Assembly: GCA_946624155.1 (NCBI GenBank)
Contig: CAMORU010000002.1
Span: forward strand, 104,456-168,455
Direction of reading: 5' to 3'
Length of the DNA: 64,000 bases
DNA from: an uncultured Caryophanales bacterium
GTDB lineage: Bacteria > Bacillota_I > Bacilli_A > RFN20 > CAG-826
Shown here one piece after another: positions 18,606 through 27,669 of this stretch. How positions within the stretch are numbered: the stretch's first letter is position 1; every line of letters begins with the position of its first letter. A program made the position numbers and the translations under genes. The notes under the pieces were generated by a model. That model was not told the DNA's origin and ran no database searches. It worked only from the letters and a program-made list of their open reading frames with translations.

Positions 18606-19576
18606 TGTCTAAAACTGATAAACAAAAGCTTGAAGCATTAGTTAGCGAAGCTAAAAAGGAAGAAACTCCTATGGTAGTTGAGACTAAAAAAGAGAAGAGA
18701 TCAATGTCTCAATCTAAGAAGCGTAAAATCGTTAATACCGCCTCTTATATAGTTCTTTCAATTATTTGTATTGTCTGGGTTTTACCATTTGTCTTCTTAC
18801 TTCTTCAATCATTTAGAGTAGAGAGCTTTGGTCCAACCGGCTACATTTTCCCTAGAAAATGGGGCCTAGATAACTATGCTTACTTATTTGGATATGATAT
18901 GGCTACAAAAGCTACATCTGAATCCAACTTCTTGCAGTGGTATGTTAATACATTCATTATTGCCTTAAGTGCTGCTGTAGGACAAACAATTATGCAGATT
19001 ATGATGGCTTATGCCTTATCGCGTTTCCGTTTCAGATTAAGAAAACCACTTATGAACGCGATGCTTATTCTAGGTATGTTCCCAGGGTTCTTAACAATGA
19101 TTGTCTTATATCAAGTCTTAAAAACCGTTGGTGTTACTGGAGATAACGCAGTTCCAGGCTTAATCATTGTTTCTATCGCATCATCAGGTATGGGTTATTA
19201 CATCGTTAAAGGTTTCTTAGATACAATGCCTAAATCACTTGATGAAGCGGCTATGGTGGATGGTGCTACTAGATTCCAAGTATTCTATAAAGTCATTCTT
19301 CCACTTTGTAAACCAATCGTTATTTATACAGTTCTTACTTCGTTTATGGGACCTTGGGGAGACTTTGTCTTTGCATCGACAATCGCCTTAGGTTCTCAAC
19401 AAGGTATGAACGTTGCAGCAGGTTTATATTCTTGGCTTGATGCAGCCCACATAACACAATACTTTACAAGGTTCTGTGCTGGTGGTGTTCTTGTCGCAAT
19501 ACCAGTTATGGTGTTATTCATGTTCTTACAAAAATACTACGTCGAAGGTGTTACCGGTGGCGCAGTCAAAGGATAA
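18605..19576 (+). CDS. malG: Maltodextrin ABC transporter permease MalG-like
   Basis: 323 residues. A charged cytosolic N-terminus (about 1-40) is followed by six predicted membrane helices. The EAA motif DEAAMVDGATRFQVFYKVIL and the C-terminal end YYVEGVTGGAVKG are characteristic of MalG/MsmG permeases. It forms the importer channel with MalF. Translation is coupled to malF through the overlapping TAATG. Confidence 0.93.
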   Translation: MSKTDKQKLEALVSEAKKEETPMVVETKKEKRSMSQSKKRKIVNTASYIVLSIICIVWVLPFVFLLLQSFRVESFGPTGYIFPRKWGLDNYAYLFGYDMATKATSESNFLQWYVNTFIIALSAAVGQTIMQIMMAYALSRFRFRLRKPLMNAMLILGMFPGFLTMIVLYQVLKTVGVTGDNAVPGLIIVSIASSGMGYYIVKGFLDTMPKSLDEAAMVDGATRFQVFYKVILPLCKPIVIYTVLTSFMGPWGDFVFASTIALGSQQGMNVAAGLYSWLDAAHITQYFTRFCAGGVLVAIPVMVLFMFLQKYYVEGVTGGAVKG

Positions 19577-19594
19577 AATTAGGAGGGTTCAAAA

Positions 19595-20914
19595 ATGGCT
19601 CGTGTACAATTAGAAAATGTAAAGAAAATTTATCAAGGAAACGTTACAGCAGTTCATGATTTTAATCTTGATATTGCAGATAAAGAATTCGTTGTTTTCG
19701 TTGGTCCTTCAGGATGTGGTAAATCAACAACTTTAAGAATGGTTGCAGGTCTAGAAGATATTTCTGAAGGTGTATGTAAAATTGATGGAGAAGTCGTTAA
19801 CGACTTACAATCAAAAGATAGACACATTTCAATGGTCTTCCAGAACTACGCTTTATACCCACATTTAACAGTCTTTGAAAATATGGCCTTCCCACTTCGC
19901 TTAGACAAGAAAGAACATGTTTATCCTTGGACTGAAGAAGAATTAGCTAAGATTGATCAAAAAATCGCAGCTCTTAAAGCAAAACCAGCTCCTACAAATC
20001 CAAAAGCTGCTGAAAAGCTTGAAGAAAAAATAGAAAAACTTGAAGAAAGCAAAAAACGTGGAAAAGTAGTTAAAGGTTACTCACAAGATGAGATTTTCCA
20101 AAAAGTTACTGATGCTGCGAAAGTTCTTGGTATTACTCAATACTTAACTCGTAAACCAAAAGCCTTATCTGGTGGTCAAAGACAACGTGTCGCTATTGGA
20201 CGTGCTATGGTTAAAGATTGTAAGGTCTTCTTAATGGACGAACCTCTTTCTAACCTAGATGCTAAACTCCGTAACCAAATGAGAGCGGAAATTATCTTAC
20301 TTCGTAAGAGAATTAATACTACATTTATTTATGTTACCCATGACCAAACAGAAGCTATGACTTTAGGTGATAGAATCGTTTGTATGAGAGATGGCTATAT
20401 TATGCAAGTTGGTACTCCAACTCAATTATTTGATATGCCAGATAACTTATTTGTCGCTCAATTTATTGGTGCTCCTATGATGAACACATTTAAGACAACT
20501 CTAAATAAGAAAGGTGACAAATATTCAGTTACGTTCTTTGGTGCAGAATTCCCTATTACTGGTGAAAAACTTGAAATGCTTAAAGAAAAGAAAATTGAAT
20601 CTCGTGACATTCTTTTAGGTGTCCGTCCAGAACATATTGTTCTTGCAAATGATAAGAGCAAAGCTTCAATTCCAGTTACAATTCAAGTTAACGAAATGAT
20701 GGGTAGTGAATACCATTTACACGTCGTAACTGAAGACGGAACAAAGATTGTTGTAAGAATTCCAACAATCCATCTTTCAGATGAAGAAAGAGAGTCTTTA
20801 GTTGGTGGTAAAGTAATTAGTATTACTTTCGAAGCTAAAGCAATGCACTTCTTTGATCCAAAAACAGAGGTTAATATTTTAGCAAGCGGTAACCCAGTTC
20901 CATCCGCAAAATAG
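19595..20914 (+). CDS. msmK: Sugar ABC transporter ATPase (MalK/MsmK-like) with coiled-coil insertion
   Basis: 439 residues against about 370 usual. Walker A GPSGCGKST (about 37-45), Q-loop MVFQNYALYPHL, signature LSGGQRQR (about 191-198), Walker B VFLMDEPLSNLD, switch THDQTEAM and a C-terminal OB-fold regulatory region (LGVRPEHI) are all intact. Between Q-loop and signature lies an extra segment of about 60 residues (about 106-165), rich in Lys, Glu and Ala (KIAALKAKPAP, EKLEEKIEKLEESKK), predicted helical or coiled coil. It powers the MalFG importer; MsmK-type ATPases sometimes serve several sugar importers. The insertion parallels those in OppD and OppF of this window. Confidence 0.92.
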   Translation: MARVQLENVKKIYQGNVTAVHDFNLDIADKEFVVFVGPSGCGKSTTLRMVAGLEDISEGVCKIDGEVVNDLQSKDRHISMVFQNYALYPHLTVFENMAFPLRLDKKEHVYPWTEEELAKIDQKIAALKAKPAPTNPKAAEKLEEKIEKLEESKKRGKVVKGYSQDEIFQKVTDAAKVLGITQYLTRKPKALSGGQRQRVAIGRAMVKDCKVFLMDEPLSNLDAKLRNQMRAEIILLRKRINTTFIYVTHDQTEAMTLGDRIVCMRDGYIMQVGTPTQLFDMPDNLFVAQFIGAPMMNTFKTTLNKKGDKYSVTFFGAEFPITGEKLEMLKEKKIESRDILLGVRPEHIVLANDKSKASIPVTIQVNEMMGSEYHLHVVTEDGTKIVVRIPTIHLSDEERESLVGGKVISITFEAKAMHFFDPKTEVNILASGNPVPSAK

Positions 20915-20924
20915 GAGGTAGAAA

Positions 20925-21389
20925 ATGAAAAAAGAGAAAACTCCTAAAGAAAAGAAAGAGTTAACTCCTGAACAAAAAGTTAAACAAAACCGCTTGTTCA
21001 AGATTATCTATGTTTCGATTGTTGGTGGATGTGGTGTTCTAGCAATGTTGTTCTTTAACGTTGCTCAATATGTTAAAGCAAAACTTGATAGCTCTGATGT
21101 TCAACTTATGGCTTCAAGAAGCGTTCTTTCATCAATCGGCGTTTCTTTCAATGAGACCGGAGAAATAGTTAAAAACAAGGAAGATGCTTTAAATGACCAA
21201 ACTAGTGTTTATCATGATAAAGCAATCTATTATGGGGCAACATATAATCATTATATGAAAGTCTCAAGAAAACATTTAGGTGAATATACCGGTTTTTCAA
21301 TTACAGCTTATACTTTATCAATTCTAACTTTAGTTAGCTTTGGTTTAGTACTTAAACATTCAGACGCTAGAAAAGAAAAAGAAGATTAA
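20925..21389 (+). CDS. Small two-helix membrane protein of the mal operon
   Basis: 154 residues. A Lys/Glu-rich cytosolic N-terminus (1-27), one membrane helix (about 28-50), an outside segment of about 70 residues with no Cys, a second helix (about 123-143) and a charged tail HSDARKEKED. GGAGG precedes the ATG, 10 bases after msmK. I do not recognise a family. Its operon position suggests an accessory of the sugar importer or of the surface enzymes, but nothing in the sequence shows what it does. Confidence 0.6.
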   Translation: MKKEKTPKEKKELTPEQKVKQNRLFKIIYVSIVGGCGVLAMLFFNVAQYVKAKLDSSDVQLMASRSVLSSIGVSFNETGEIVKNKEDALNDQTSVYHDKAIYYGATYNHYMKVSRKHLGEYTGFSITAYTLSILTLVSFGLVLKHSDARKEKED

Positions 21390-21395
21390 AATAAA

Positions 21396-21878
21396 ATGAG
21401 CAAAACTAAGAAGTATTTACTCGCATTTTTAATTGCAATTGGAGCACTATTTTTTGTTGCATGTGCTTGTATTATTTTGGTCTTTGTTATCGGCTACGAT
21501 AAAAAAAGTGCTAGTGAGTCAGTTATTGGTGTAGTTTATATGTTTTTATATCTACTTGCCATTGCTTATATGTTTTATACCACTTTTAGAGCATTCTTAA
21601 CTAAGCCACAAGTACTAAGCGTTGTAATGATTGATGACCATGGTTTAGTTATTAAAAAAAGTGTAACTACAACCTTAGTTTTAATGATTATTAGCTTTGC
21701 TATTTTTGCATTTACACTTGCTATGGCATGTGGTTTAGATAAAGTTATTCCTATTTTTTCTAAAGGTGTATCATTTGCAATTATGAATACTTCTTTAGCA
21801 GTTTTAGTTATTTCTTCATTCTTTCATTTTTATCCTAAATACCACGATTCAAGTTTAGTGGTTAAAGATGTTAGATGA
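21396..21878 (+). CDS. Small four-helix membrane protein, last gene of the mal operon
   Basis: 160 residues with four predicted membrane helices (about 6-30, 43-62, 90-112, 118-140) and short loops. No Shine-Dalgarno site is visible in the 6-base gap after the previous gene, so translation is probably coupled. It ends in TGA, followed by a terminator. No family is recognised. Confidence 0.55.
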   Translation: MSKTKKYLLAFLIAIGALFFVACACIILVFVIGYDKKSASESVIGVVYMFLYLLAIAYMFYTTFRAFLTKPQVLSVVMIDDHGLVIKKSVTTTLVLMIISFAIFAFTLAMACGLDKVIPIFSKGVSFAIMNTSLAVLVISSFFHFYPKYHDSSLVVKDVR

Positions 21879-21889
21879 ATAAAGCATAA

Positions 21890-21903
21890 AGTAAGCGTTT
21901 TCA
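21890..21903 (+). promoter_or_regulatory. cre-like site before the glycogen gene cluster
   Basis: AGTAAGCGTTTTCA matches the CcpA cre consensus TGWAANCGNTNWCA at 13 of 14 positions. It lies between the mal operon and glgB, about 55 bases upstream of the predicted glgB -10 box. It points to carbon catabolite control of the internal glucan enzymes. Confidence 0.5.
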
Positions 21904-21908
21904 GTGTA

Positions 21909-21946
21909 AAAGGGGAGTTTAATTTTGTAAATTACTCCTCTTTTTA
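21909..21946 (+). terminator. Rho-independent terminator of the mal operon
   Basis: AAAGGGGAG (from 21909) pairs with CTCCTCTTT (ending about 21943), with a further A/T-rich stem, followed by a T tract. It closes the 11-gene operon. Confidence 0.7.
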
Positions 21947-21956
21947 TATATGTATA

Positions 21957-21965
21957 TGCTAAAAT
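21957..21965 (+). promoter_or_regulatory. Extended -10 promoter, apparently leaderless glgB
   Basis: TGCTAAAAT is an extended -10 element ending ten bases before the glgB ATG at 21975. No GGAGG-type site fits between them. The transcript would start at or within a few bases of the start codon. Confidence 0.5.
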
Positions 21966-21974
21966 GGTAGCAAT

Positions 21975-23804
21975 ATGGCATACGGATTACTTTTAGATTT
22001 CTTATACGGTCAAACAATTGACTCGTATAAATATTTTGGCGCTCATTTTGAAAAACGAGGCAGAATTAAAGGTGTAATGTTTAGACTTTACGCTCCAGGA
22101 GCAAGTGATGTTTCAGTCATTGGTGAATGGAACAATTGGGATGTTACAAGAGACAAACTAGGTAAAGTCGATGATTCAGGTGTTTGGGAATTATTTATTC
22201 CGCACCTAAATAACTATGAATCTTACAAATATCATTTTAAGAATGCTCAAGGACAATATGTTGATAAAGCAGATCCTTGCGCTTTCTTTAGCGAATTAAG
22301 ACCTAATACATGTTCTAGATTATTTGATTATCAAGGATTTAAATGGTCAGATGAAGCATGGATGAGCACAAGAACTCGTAATTTTGATAAAGCTATGTCA
22401 ATTTACGAAATGCACATTGGCTCTTGGATTGGTCATGGCGATAATGATCGCTATTATTCTTATGAAGAAATCGCCGACAAATTAGTTCCTTACCTAAAAG
22501 GTATGGGATTTACTCATGTCGAATTTATGCCACTTATTCAACACCCATTTGATGGTTCTTGGGGTTATCAAGCAACAGGTTTCTATTCAGTTGATTCTAG
22601 ATATGGAAATCCACATCAATTAATGAGTTTAGTTAATAAACTACATAATGCTGGAATCGGTGTTATTTTAGATTTCGCTCCAGTTCACTTCGCAAACGAT
22701 TCTTGGGCATTAAAGAATTTTGATGGAGCATATTTATTTGAATCAAGTGAATATAATGTTTCTCCTTGGGGAAGTAGTTATTTTGATTTAGGAAAAGACC
22801 CAGTTAGATCTTTCTTAATGTCTGCGATTAACTATTTCGTTAGCGAATACCATATCGATGGTATTAGAGTTGACGCAGTATCTAATATGCTTTTCTTTGA
22901 AGGCAATAAAGATAGAGGAAGAAATGAAGGTGCAATCGAATTTTTAAAACGTCTTAACTGTAAAATTCACGACAGACATTGCTCAGTTATGATGATTGCA
23001 GAAGATTCTAGCGATTTCCCTCGCGTTACTAAACCAACTACAGAAGACGGAATTGGTTTTGACTATAAGTGGGATTTAGGTTGGATGAATGATACTTTGA
23101 AATATTATTCAAAAGACCCAATTTATAAAAAATATGAACATAATAAGTTAACATTCTCAATGGCCTATTATTGGAATGAAAACTTTATGCTTCCATTCTC
23201 TCACGACGAAGTCGTGCATGGTAAAGGAACCTTAATGAATAAGCTTTGGGGTGATTACACTCAAAAGTTTATGCAATTTAGAAATTTACTTACATATCAA
23301 TATGCTCACCCTGGAAAGAAACTAAACTTCATGGGTAATGAACTTGGTACATTTGATGAATGGAATGAAGTTAGAAGTCTTGCATGGAACTTAAAACAAT
23401 ATCCAATGCACGACTCTTTAAGCAGAATGTTTAGAGATTTAAATGAAATTTATAAACATCACACTGCAATGTATTTAAATGAATACAATCCAAATAACTT
23501 TAATTGGTTAATGGTGGATAACGCTGATCAAAGCGTATTCGCTTTTGAAAGATTTAATGAAGATGAAAGACTTTTGTTTGTCTTTAATATGACATCAAAC
23601 TTCTATGCTTTCATTGAAATTCCAGTCACTGAACCAGGATGGTATGAAGAAATCTTTAACTCTGATAAAGATATCTATAGTGGCGCAAACCAATATAATG
23701 GAGCAGCATGTGAAACTTCTCCAAATGGTCCTTATGGTAGACCTCATAAAATCACCATTAAACTTGCTTCCTTTGGAGCATGTATCTTTAAACTTAGAAA
23801 GTAA
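21975..23804 (+). CDS. glgB: 1,4-alpha-glucan branching enzyme (GH13)
   Basis: 609 residues, cytoplasmic. An N-terminal CBM48 domain (FRLYAPGASDVSVIGEWNNW) is followed by the GH13_9 barrel. The branching-enzyme signature SMYEMHIGSW-like SIYEMHIGSWIG, GIRVDAVSNM (nucleophile Asp300), MIAEDSSDFP (Glu343) and LPFSHDEVVHGKG (Asp411) are all present. It transfers alpha-1,4 chains to alpha-1,6 branch points in glycogen. No glgC or glgA is in the window, so it may act on imported dextrins or on glycogen made elsewhere. It heads glgB-glgP-malQ-pulA. Confidence 0.95.
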   Translation: MAYGLLLDFLYGQTIDSYKYFGAHFEKRGRIKGVMFRLYAPGASDVSVIGEWNNWDVTRDKLGKVDDSGVWELFIPHLNNYESYKYHFKNAQGQYVDKADPCAFFSELRPNTCSRLFDYQGFKWSDEAWMSTRTRNFDKAMSIYEMHIGSWIGHGDNDRYYSYEEIADKLVPYLKGMGFTHVEFMPLIQHPFDGSWGYQATGFYSVDSRYGNPHQLMSLVNKLHNAGIGVILDFAPVHFANDSWALKNFDGAYLFESSEYNVSPWGSSYFDLGKDPVRSFLMSAINYFVSEYHIDGIRVDAVSNMLFFEGNKDRGRNEGAIEFLKRLNCKIHDRHCSVMMIAEDSSDFPRVTKPTTEDGIGFDYKWDLGWMNDTLKYYSKDPIYKKYEHNKLTFSMAYYWNENFMLPFSHDEVVHGKGTLMNKLWGDYTQKFMQFRNLLTYQYAHPGKKLNFMGNELGTFDEWNEVRSLAWNLKQYPMHDSLSRMFRDLNEIYKHHTAMYLNEYNPNNFNWLMVDNADQSVFAFERFNEDERLLFVFNMTSNFYAFIEIPVTEPGWYEEIFNSDKDIYSGANQYNGAACETSPNGPYGRPHKITIKLASFGACIFKLRK

Positions 23805-23840
23805 TTAATTATAAATAATTAATAGAAAGGTAGGTCTTTT

Positions 23841-26249
23841 ATGTTTAATTCAGTTAAAGAATTTAAAAGTGAATTTCAGCAAAGACTATTAGAAACATAC
23901 GCAGAGACAGTAGATGAAGCTCACATTTTTGAACAATATGAAATATTGTCTAAAATGGTTCGTGATGAAGCTTCTAAATACTGGAGAGAAACAAGAAACG
24001 ATGTTCAAGAACATGGTAAAAAACAAGTTGTCTATTTCTCAATGGAGTTTTTAATTGGACGCCTCTTAGTGAATAACATGCAAAACCTTGGTGTTTATGA
24101 AGTTGCTAAGAAGGGCTTAGAAGAACTTGGAATTAATATTCATGAACTTGAAGAGCAAGAAGCTGATGCAGGACTCGGAAATGGTGGTTTAGGTAGACTT
24201 GCCGCTTGTTTCTTAGATTCAACAGCATCTTTAGGTTACGCAATTACAGGACACACCATTAGATATGAATACGGGTTTTTCAAGCAGTTGCTTGAAAAAG
24301 GAAGACAATTTGAAGTTCCAGATCAATGGTTAACAAATGGTTTTGCCTTTGAAGTAAGAAAATCTAAACATGCTGTCGAAGTTGAATTCGGTGGTGATCA
24401 AGTTAGCTATTCTAAACCAGATGGCTCATATGGCTTAAAAACTGTTAACTCAATTCATGTTAAAGCAGTTCCATATGATGTTTCAGTTATCGGTTATAGA
24501 AACGAAGTAGTTGATACTTTACGTCTTTGGAGCGCTGAACCAAGTGAAAGAAATTTACCAAAGAATACTTCTTTTAGTGACTACCTTACAACTTTGAAAG
24601 AATTATCACATGGTCTATACCCAGATGATTCTACTGAAAATGGTAGGCTTCTTAGATGCCGTCAACAATATTTCCTTGTTTCGGCAGGACTTCAATCAAT
24701 TTTAAGAGGTCATTATCGTAGATATAAGACCCTTACAAATCTATCAGATTACTATGTAATCCAACTTAACGATACTCACCCAATTCTTGCAATTCCTGAA
24801 CTCTTGAGACTTATGATGGACGTTTATGGAATGGGTTGGGATGAATCTTGGAAAGTTGTTAAAAAGACATTCGCATTCACTAACCACACAATCATGCAAG
24901 AAGCACTAGAAAAGTGGCCAGTTGAATATTTAAGAAAAGTCTGCCCAAGATGTATGTATATCATCGAAGAAATTAACCGTAGGTTTAATATGGAACTTAA
25001 TGAAATGAATGCTCCATATGAACTCAGAGATGATGTCCAAATTATTAGAGATGGACGTGTCTATATGGCTAACCTTGGTGTTTATGCTTCATTCTCAGTT
25101 AACGGCGTTGCTAAACTACACACAGACATTCTTAAACGTGAAACGTTTAAATATTTCTATCAACTCTACCCAGAGAAGTTCAATAACAAAACCAACGGTG
25201 TAACACACCGTAGATGGTTAATGTATTCTAATCCAAAACTTGCTGAACTTGTTACTTCTAAGATTGGTGACGGATGGATTTTAGATATGGAACATCAAAT
25301 GTCTAAATTCACTGCTTACAAGGATGATAAGAAAGTCCAACAAGCAATGATGGACATCAAACAGGAAAATAAACATGCTCTTGCTGTCTTCATTAAAGAG
25401 ACTATGGGAATTGAAATTGATGAACATTCTATTTTTGACGTTCAAATTAAGCGTTTGCACGCCTATAAACGTCAAATTATGAAGTGTTTTCATATAATGT
25501 ATCTTTACCAAAGAATTAAAGAAGACCCATCATTTAAGATGGTTCCTAAAACATTTATCTTTGGCGCAAAGAGCGCACCAAGCTATGTATATGCTAAAAA
25601 GATTATTCAACTTATCTTAGCTGTCGCTGATGTTGTTAATAATGACCCAGAAGTCTCTAAATGGATGAAAGTTGTGTTTGTTGAAAACTATGGCGTTACT
25701 TTAGCAGAAAAGATTATTCCTGCCGCAGATGTCAGTGAACAAATCTCAACAGCATCTAAAGAAGCTAGTGGTACTTCAAATATGAAACTCATGATGAATG
25801 GTGCTATTACACTAGGTACAATGGATGGAGCTAATGTTGAGATTCATGATTTAGTTGGTGAAGATAACTGTGTTATCTTTGGACTTAACTCAGATGAAGT
25901 TCTTAACTTCTATGCTTATGGAGGATATTCTCCATGGGATGTATATAACTCAGACGAAAGAGTTAAGAAAGTTATGGATTCATTATTTGATGGTCCATGG
26001 ACAAGAAAACCTGATGAATTCCAAATGATTTTTGATGAAATCATGAGAAATAACGATACATATTTCATCCTTAAAGATCTCCCAGCATACATTAAAGCAA
26101 TGGAGAAAATTGATGAGCTTTATTTAGATAAAGAGAAATGGGCTCACATGATGATTGTTAACGTTGGACAATCTGGATATTTCACCTCTGATAGAACTAT
26201 TAGAGATTACGTTAGAGATATTTGGCATCTTGATCCAATTAAAAAATAA
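23841..26249 (+). CDS. glgP: Glycogen/maltodextrin phosphorylase (GT35)
   Basis: 802 residues, close to the usual length. The family is clear from GLGNGGLGRLAACFLDS near residue 112, INDTHP-like QLNDTHPILAIPELLR, TNGVTHRRWL and the pyridoxal-phosphate site EASGTSNMKLMMNGA with Lys649. It releases glucose-1-phosphate from alpha-1,4 glucan ends with inorganic phosphate. AAAGGTAGG precedes the ATG. It acts with MalQ and the debranching enzyme downstream to break down imported maltodextrins or glycogen in the cytoplasm. Confidence 0.96.
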   Translation: MFNSVKEFKSEFQQRLLETYAETVDEAHIFEQYEILSKMVRDEASKYWRETRNDVQEHGKKQVVYFSMEFLIGRLLVNNMQNLGVYEVAKKGLEELGINIHELEEQEADAGLGNGGLGRLAACFLDSTASLGYAITGHTIRYEYGFFKQLLEKGRQFEVPDQWLTNGFAFEVRKSKHAVEVEFGGDQVSYSKPDGSYGLKTVNSIHVKAVPYDVSVIGYRNEVVDTLRLWSAEPSERNLPKNTSFSDYLTTLKELSHGLYPDDSTENGRLLRCRQQYFLVSAGLQSILRGHYRRYKTLTNLSDYYVIQLNDTHPILAIPELLRLMMDVYGMGWDESWKVVKKTFAFTNHTIMQEALEKWPVEYLRKVCPRCMYIIEEINRRFNMELNEMNAPYELRDDVQIIRDGRVYMANLGVYASFSVNGVAKLHTDILKRETFKYFYQLYPEKFNNKTNGVTHRRWLMYSNPKLAELVTSKIGDGWILDMEHQMSKFTAYKDDKKVQQAMMDIKQENKHALAVFIKETMGIEIDEHSIFDVQIKRLHAYKRQIMKCFHIMYLYQRIKEDPSFKMVPKTFIFGAKSAPSYVYAKKIIQLILAVADVVNNDPEVSKWMKVVFVENYGVTLAEKIIPAADVSEQISTASKEASGTSNMKLMMNGAITLGTMDGANVEIHDLVGEDNCVIFGLNSDEVLNFYAYGGYSPWDVYNSDERVKKVMDSLFDGPWTRKPDEFQMIFDEIMRNNDTYFILKDLPAYIKAMEKIDELYLDKEKWAHMMIVNVGQSGYFTSDRTIRDYVRDIWHLDPIKK

Positions 26250-26251
26250 TT

Positions 26252-27667
26252 ATGGGAAAACGTGGCATTTTATTAGCAGTCTCTTCTTTACCTGGAAAGT
26301 ATGGAGTTGGAGACTTCTCTGATGAATCATTTGAATTCATTAAGATATTAAAGAAAAATAGAATTGACGTTTGGCAGATTTTACCACTCAATCCTATTGG
26401 TTATGGACATAGTCCATATCAACCTTTTTCATCATATGTTTTTGATGAAATTTATATCTCTTTAGAAGACTTAAAAGCACGTGGTTTAATTGGACATGTG
26501 AATAAAGTTCCTTCAAAAGCTAGAACAAATTATGAACTTGCTAGAAAAATAAAAGAAAAAGCGATTTATGAAGCTTTTGAGAGTTTTAAGAAAGTTCATA
26601 AAAATATTGAAATACTTCGTAACTACATAGACGATAATCCATATATTAGGGAATACGCCGAGTTTATTTCACTAAAAGAACTTAATGGTGGAGTCTCTTG
26701 GAGTGAATGGAAAGTTAAAAAAGAAGACAATATGGACGGATTTGTCTATTTAGTCTCTAAACACGCGTTCGCTCAAATGATTTTAGCGGAACAGTGGAAC
26801 AAAATTAGAAAGTTCGCTAATAAAAACGATATTAAGATTGTCGGAGATGTTCCATTTTATGTTGGCTACGATAGTAGTGATGTCTATTTCCATAGAGAAT
26901 CATTCTTATTAGATGAAAAATTCCAGCCTACTAAGATTGCAGGTGTTCCACCTGATTATTTCTCAAAAGATGGACAAAGATGGGGAAATCCTATCTGGAA
27001 TTGGGAATATCTATACCAACATGAATTTAAGGCCATGATGGACCGTTTAGCATATGCTAGTGAAATGTATGATATCGTTCGTCTTGATCACTTTAGAGCA
27101 TTTGATTCGTATTGGCAGATTAATCCTAGCTGTGAGACAGCGGTGGACGGGGAATGGAAATACCCTGATGGATATGGTTTCTTTAGAAAGTTATATGAAA
27201 AGTATCCAAATATCGATTTAATCGTTGAAGATTTAGGAGATTTACGTCCAGAAGTATTAACGCTACGTGATTATTTTAAACTTCCAGGAATGAGAGAACT
27301 TGAATTCACCATCTTTGATGATGAATTAGATAATCGTCATTTAGAAGTTGAAAATATGGTTTATTATACTTCTACTCATGATAACGAAACTTTACTTGAG
27401 TGGACCACTAAACTCACTAAAGAAAGAAAAGAAAAACTCATTAAACGCATGGATGAGTTAAAAATGCCCGGAAATAACCTAGTTGAAAAACTTGTTTCAT
27501 ATGCATTGCGTAGAAAAGAAAAGTTAGTAGTTATTTCAGCAAGTGATTTGCTTTGTTTTAATAAATCTCACCGTATGAATGAACCAGGAAAAGTTAACGA
27601 AGTTAACTGGACATTCAAATTAATTAATTTTGATAAACTTAAAAAGACATTACCTAGATTCTTCTAG
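26252..27667 (+). CDS. malQ: 4-alpha-glucanotransferase (amylomaltase, GH77)
   Basis: 471 residues, typical of bacterial amylomaltases. Motifs: GILLAVSSLPGKYGVGDF, WQILPLNPIGYGHSPYQ, VGDVPFYVGYDSSDV, VRLDHFRAF (nucleophile Asp), VEDLGDL (Glu) and YTSTHDNETL (Asp). It disproportionates malto-oligosaccharides so that chains become long enough for GlgP. Only two bases (TT) separate it from the glgP stop and no Shine-Dalgarno site is visible, so it probably depends on translation running through from glgP. Confidence 0.95.
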   Translation: MGKRGILLAVSSLPGKYGVGDFSDESFEFIKILKKNRIDVWQILPLNPIGYGHSPYQPFSSYVFDEIYISLEDLKARGLIGHVNKVPSKARTNYELARKIKEKAIYEAFESFKKVHKNIEILRNYIDDNPYIREYAEFISLKELNGGVSWSEWKVKKEDNMDGFVYLVSKHAFAQMILAEQWNKIRKFANKNDIKIVGDVPFYVGYDSSDVYFHRESFLLDEKFQPTKIAGVPPDYFSKDGQRWGNPIWNWEYLYQHEFKAMMDRLAYASEMYDIVRLDHFRAFDSYWQINPSCETAVDGEWKYPDGYGFFRKLYEKYPNIDLIVEDLGDLRPEVLTLRDYFKLPGMRELEFTIFDDELDNRHLEVENMVYYTSTHDNETLLEWTTKLTKERKEKLIKRMDELKMPGNNLVEKLVSYALRRKEKLVVISASDLLCFNKSHRMNEPGKVNEVNWTFKLINFDKLKKTLPRFF

Positions 27668-27669
27668 TT

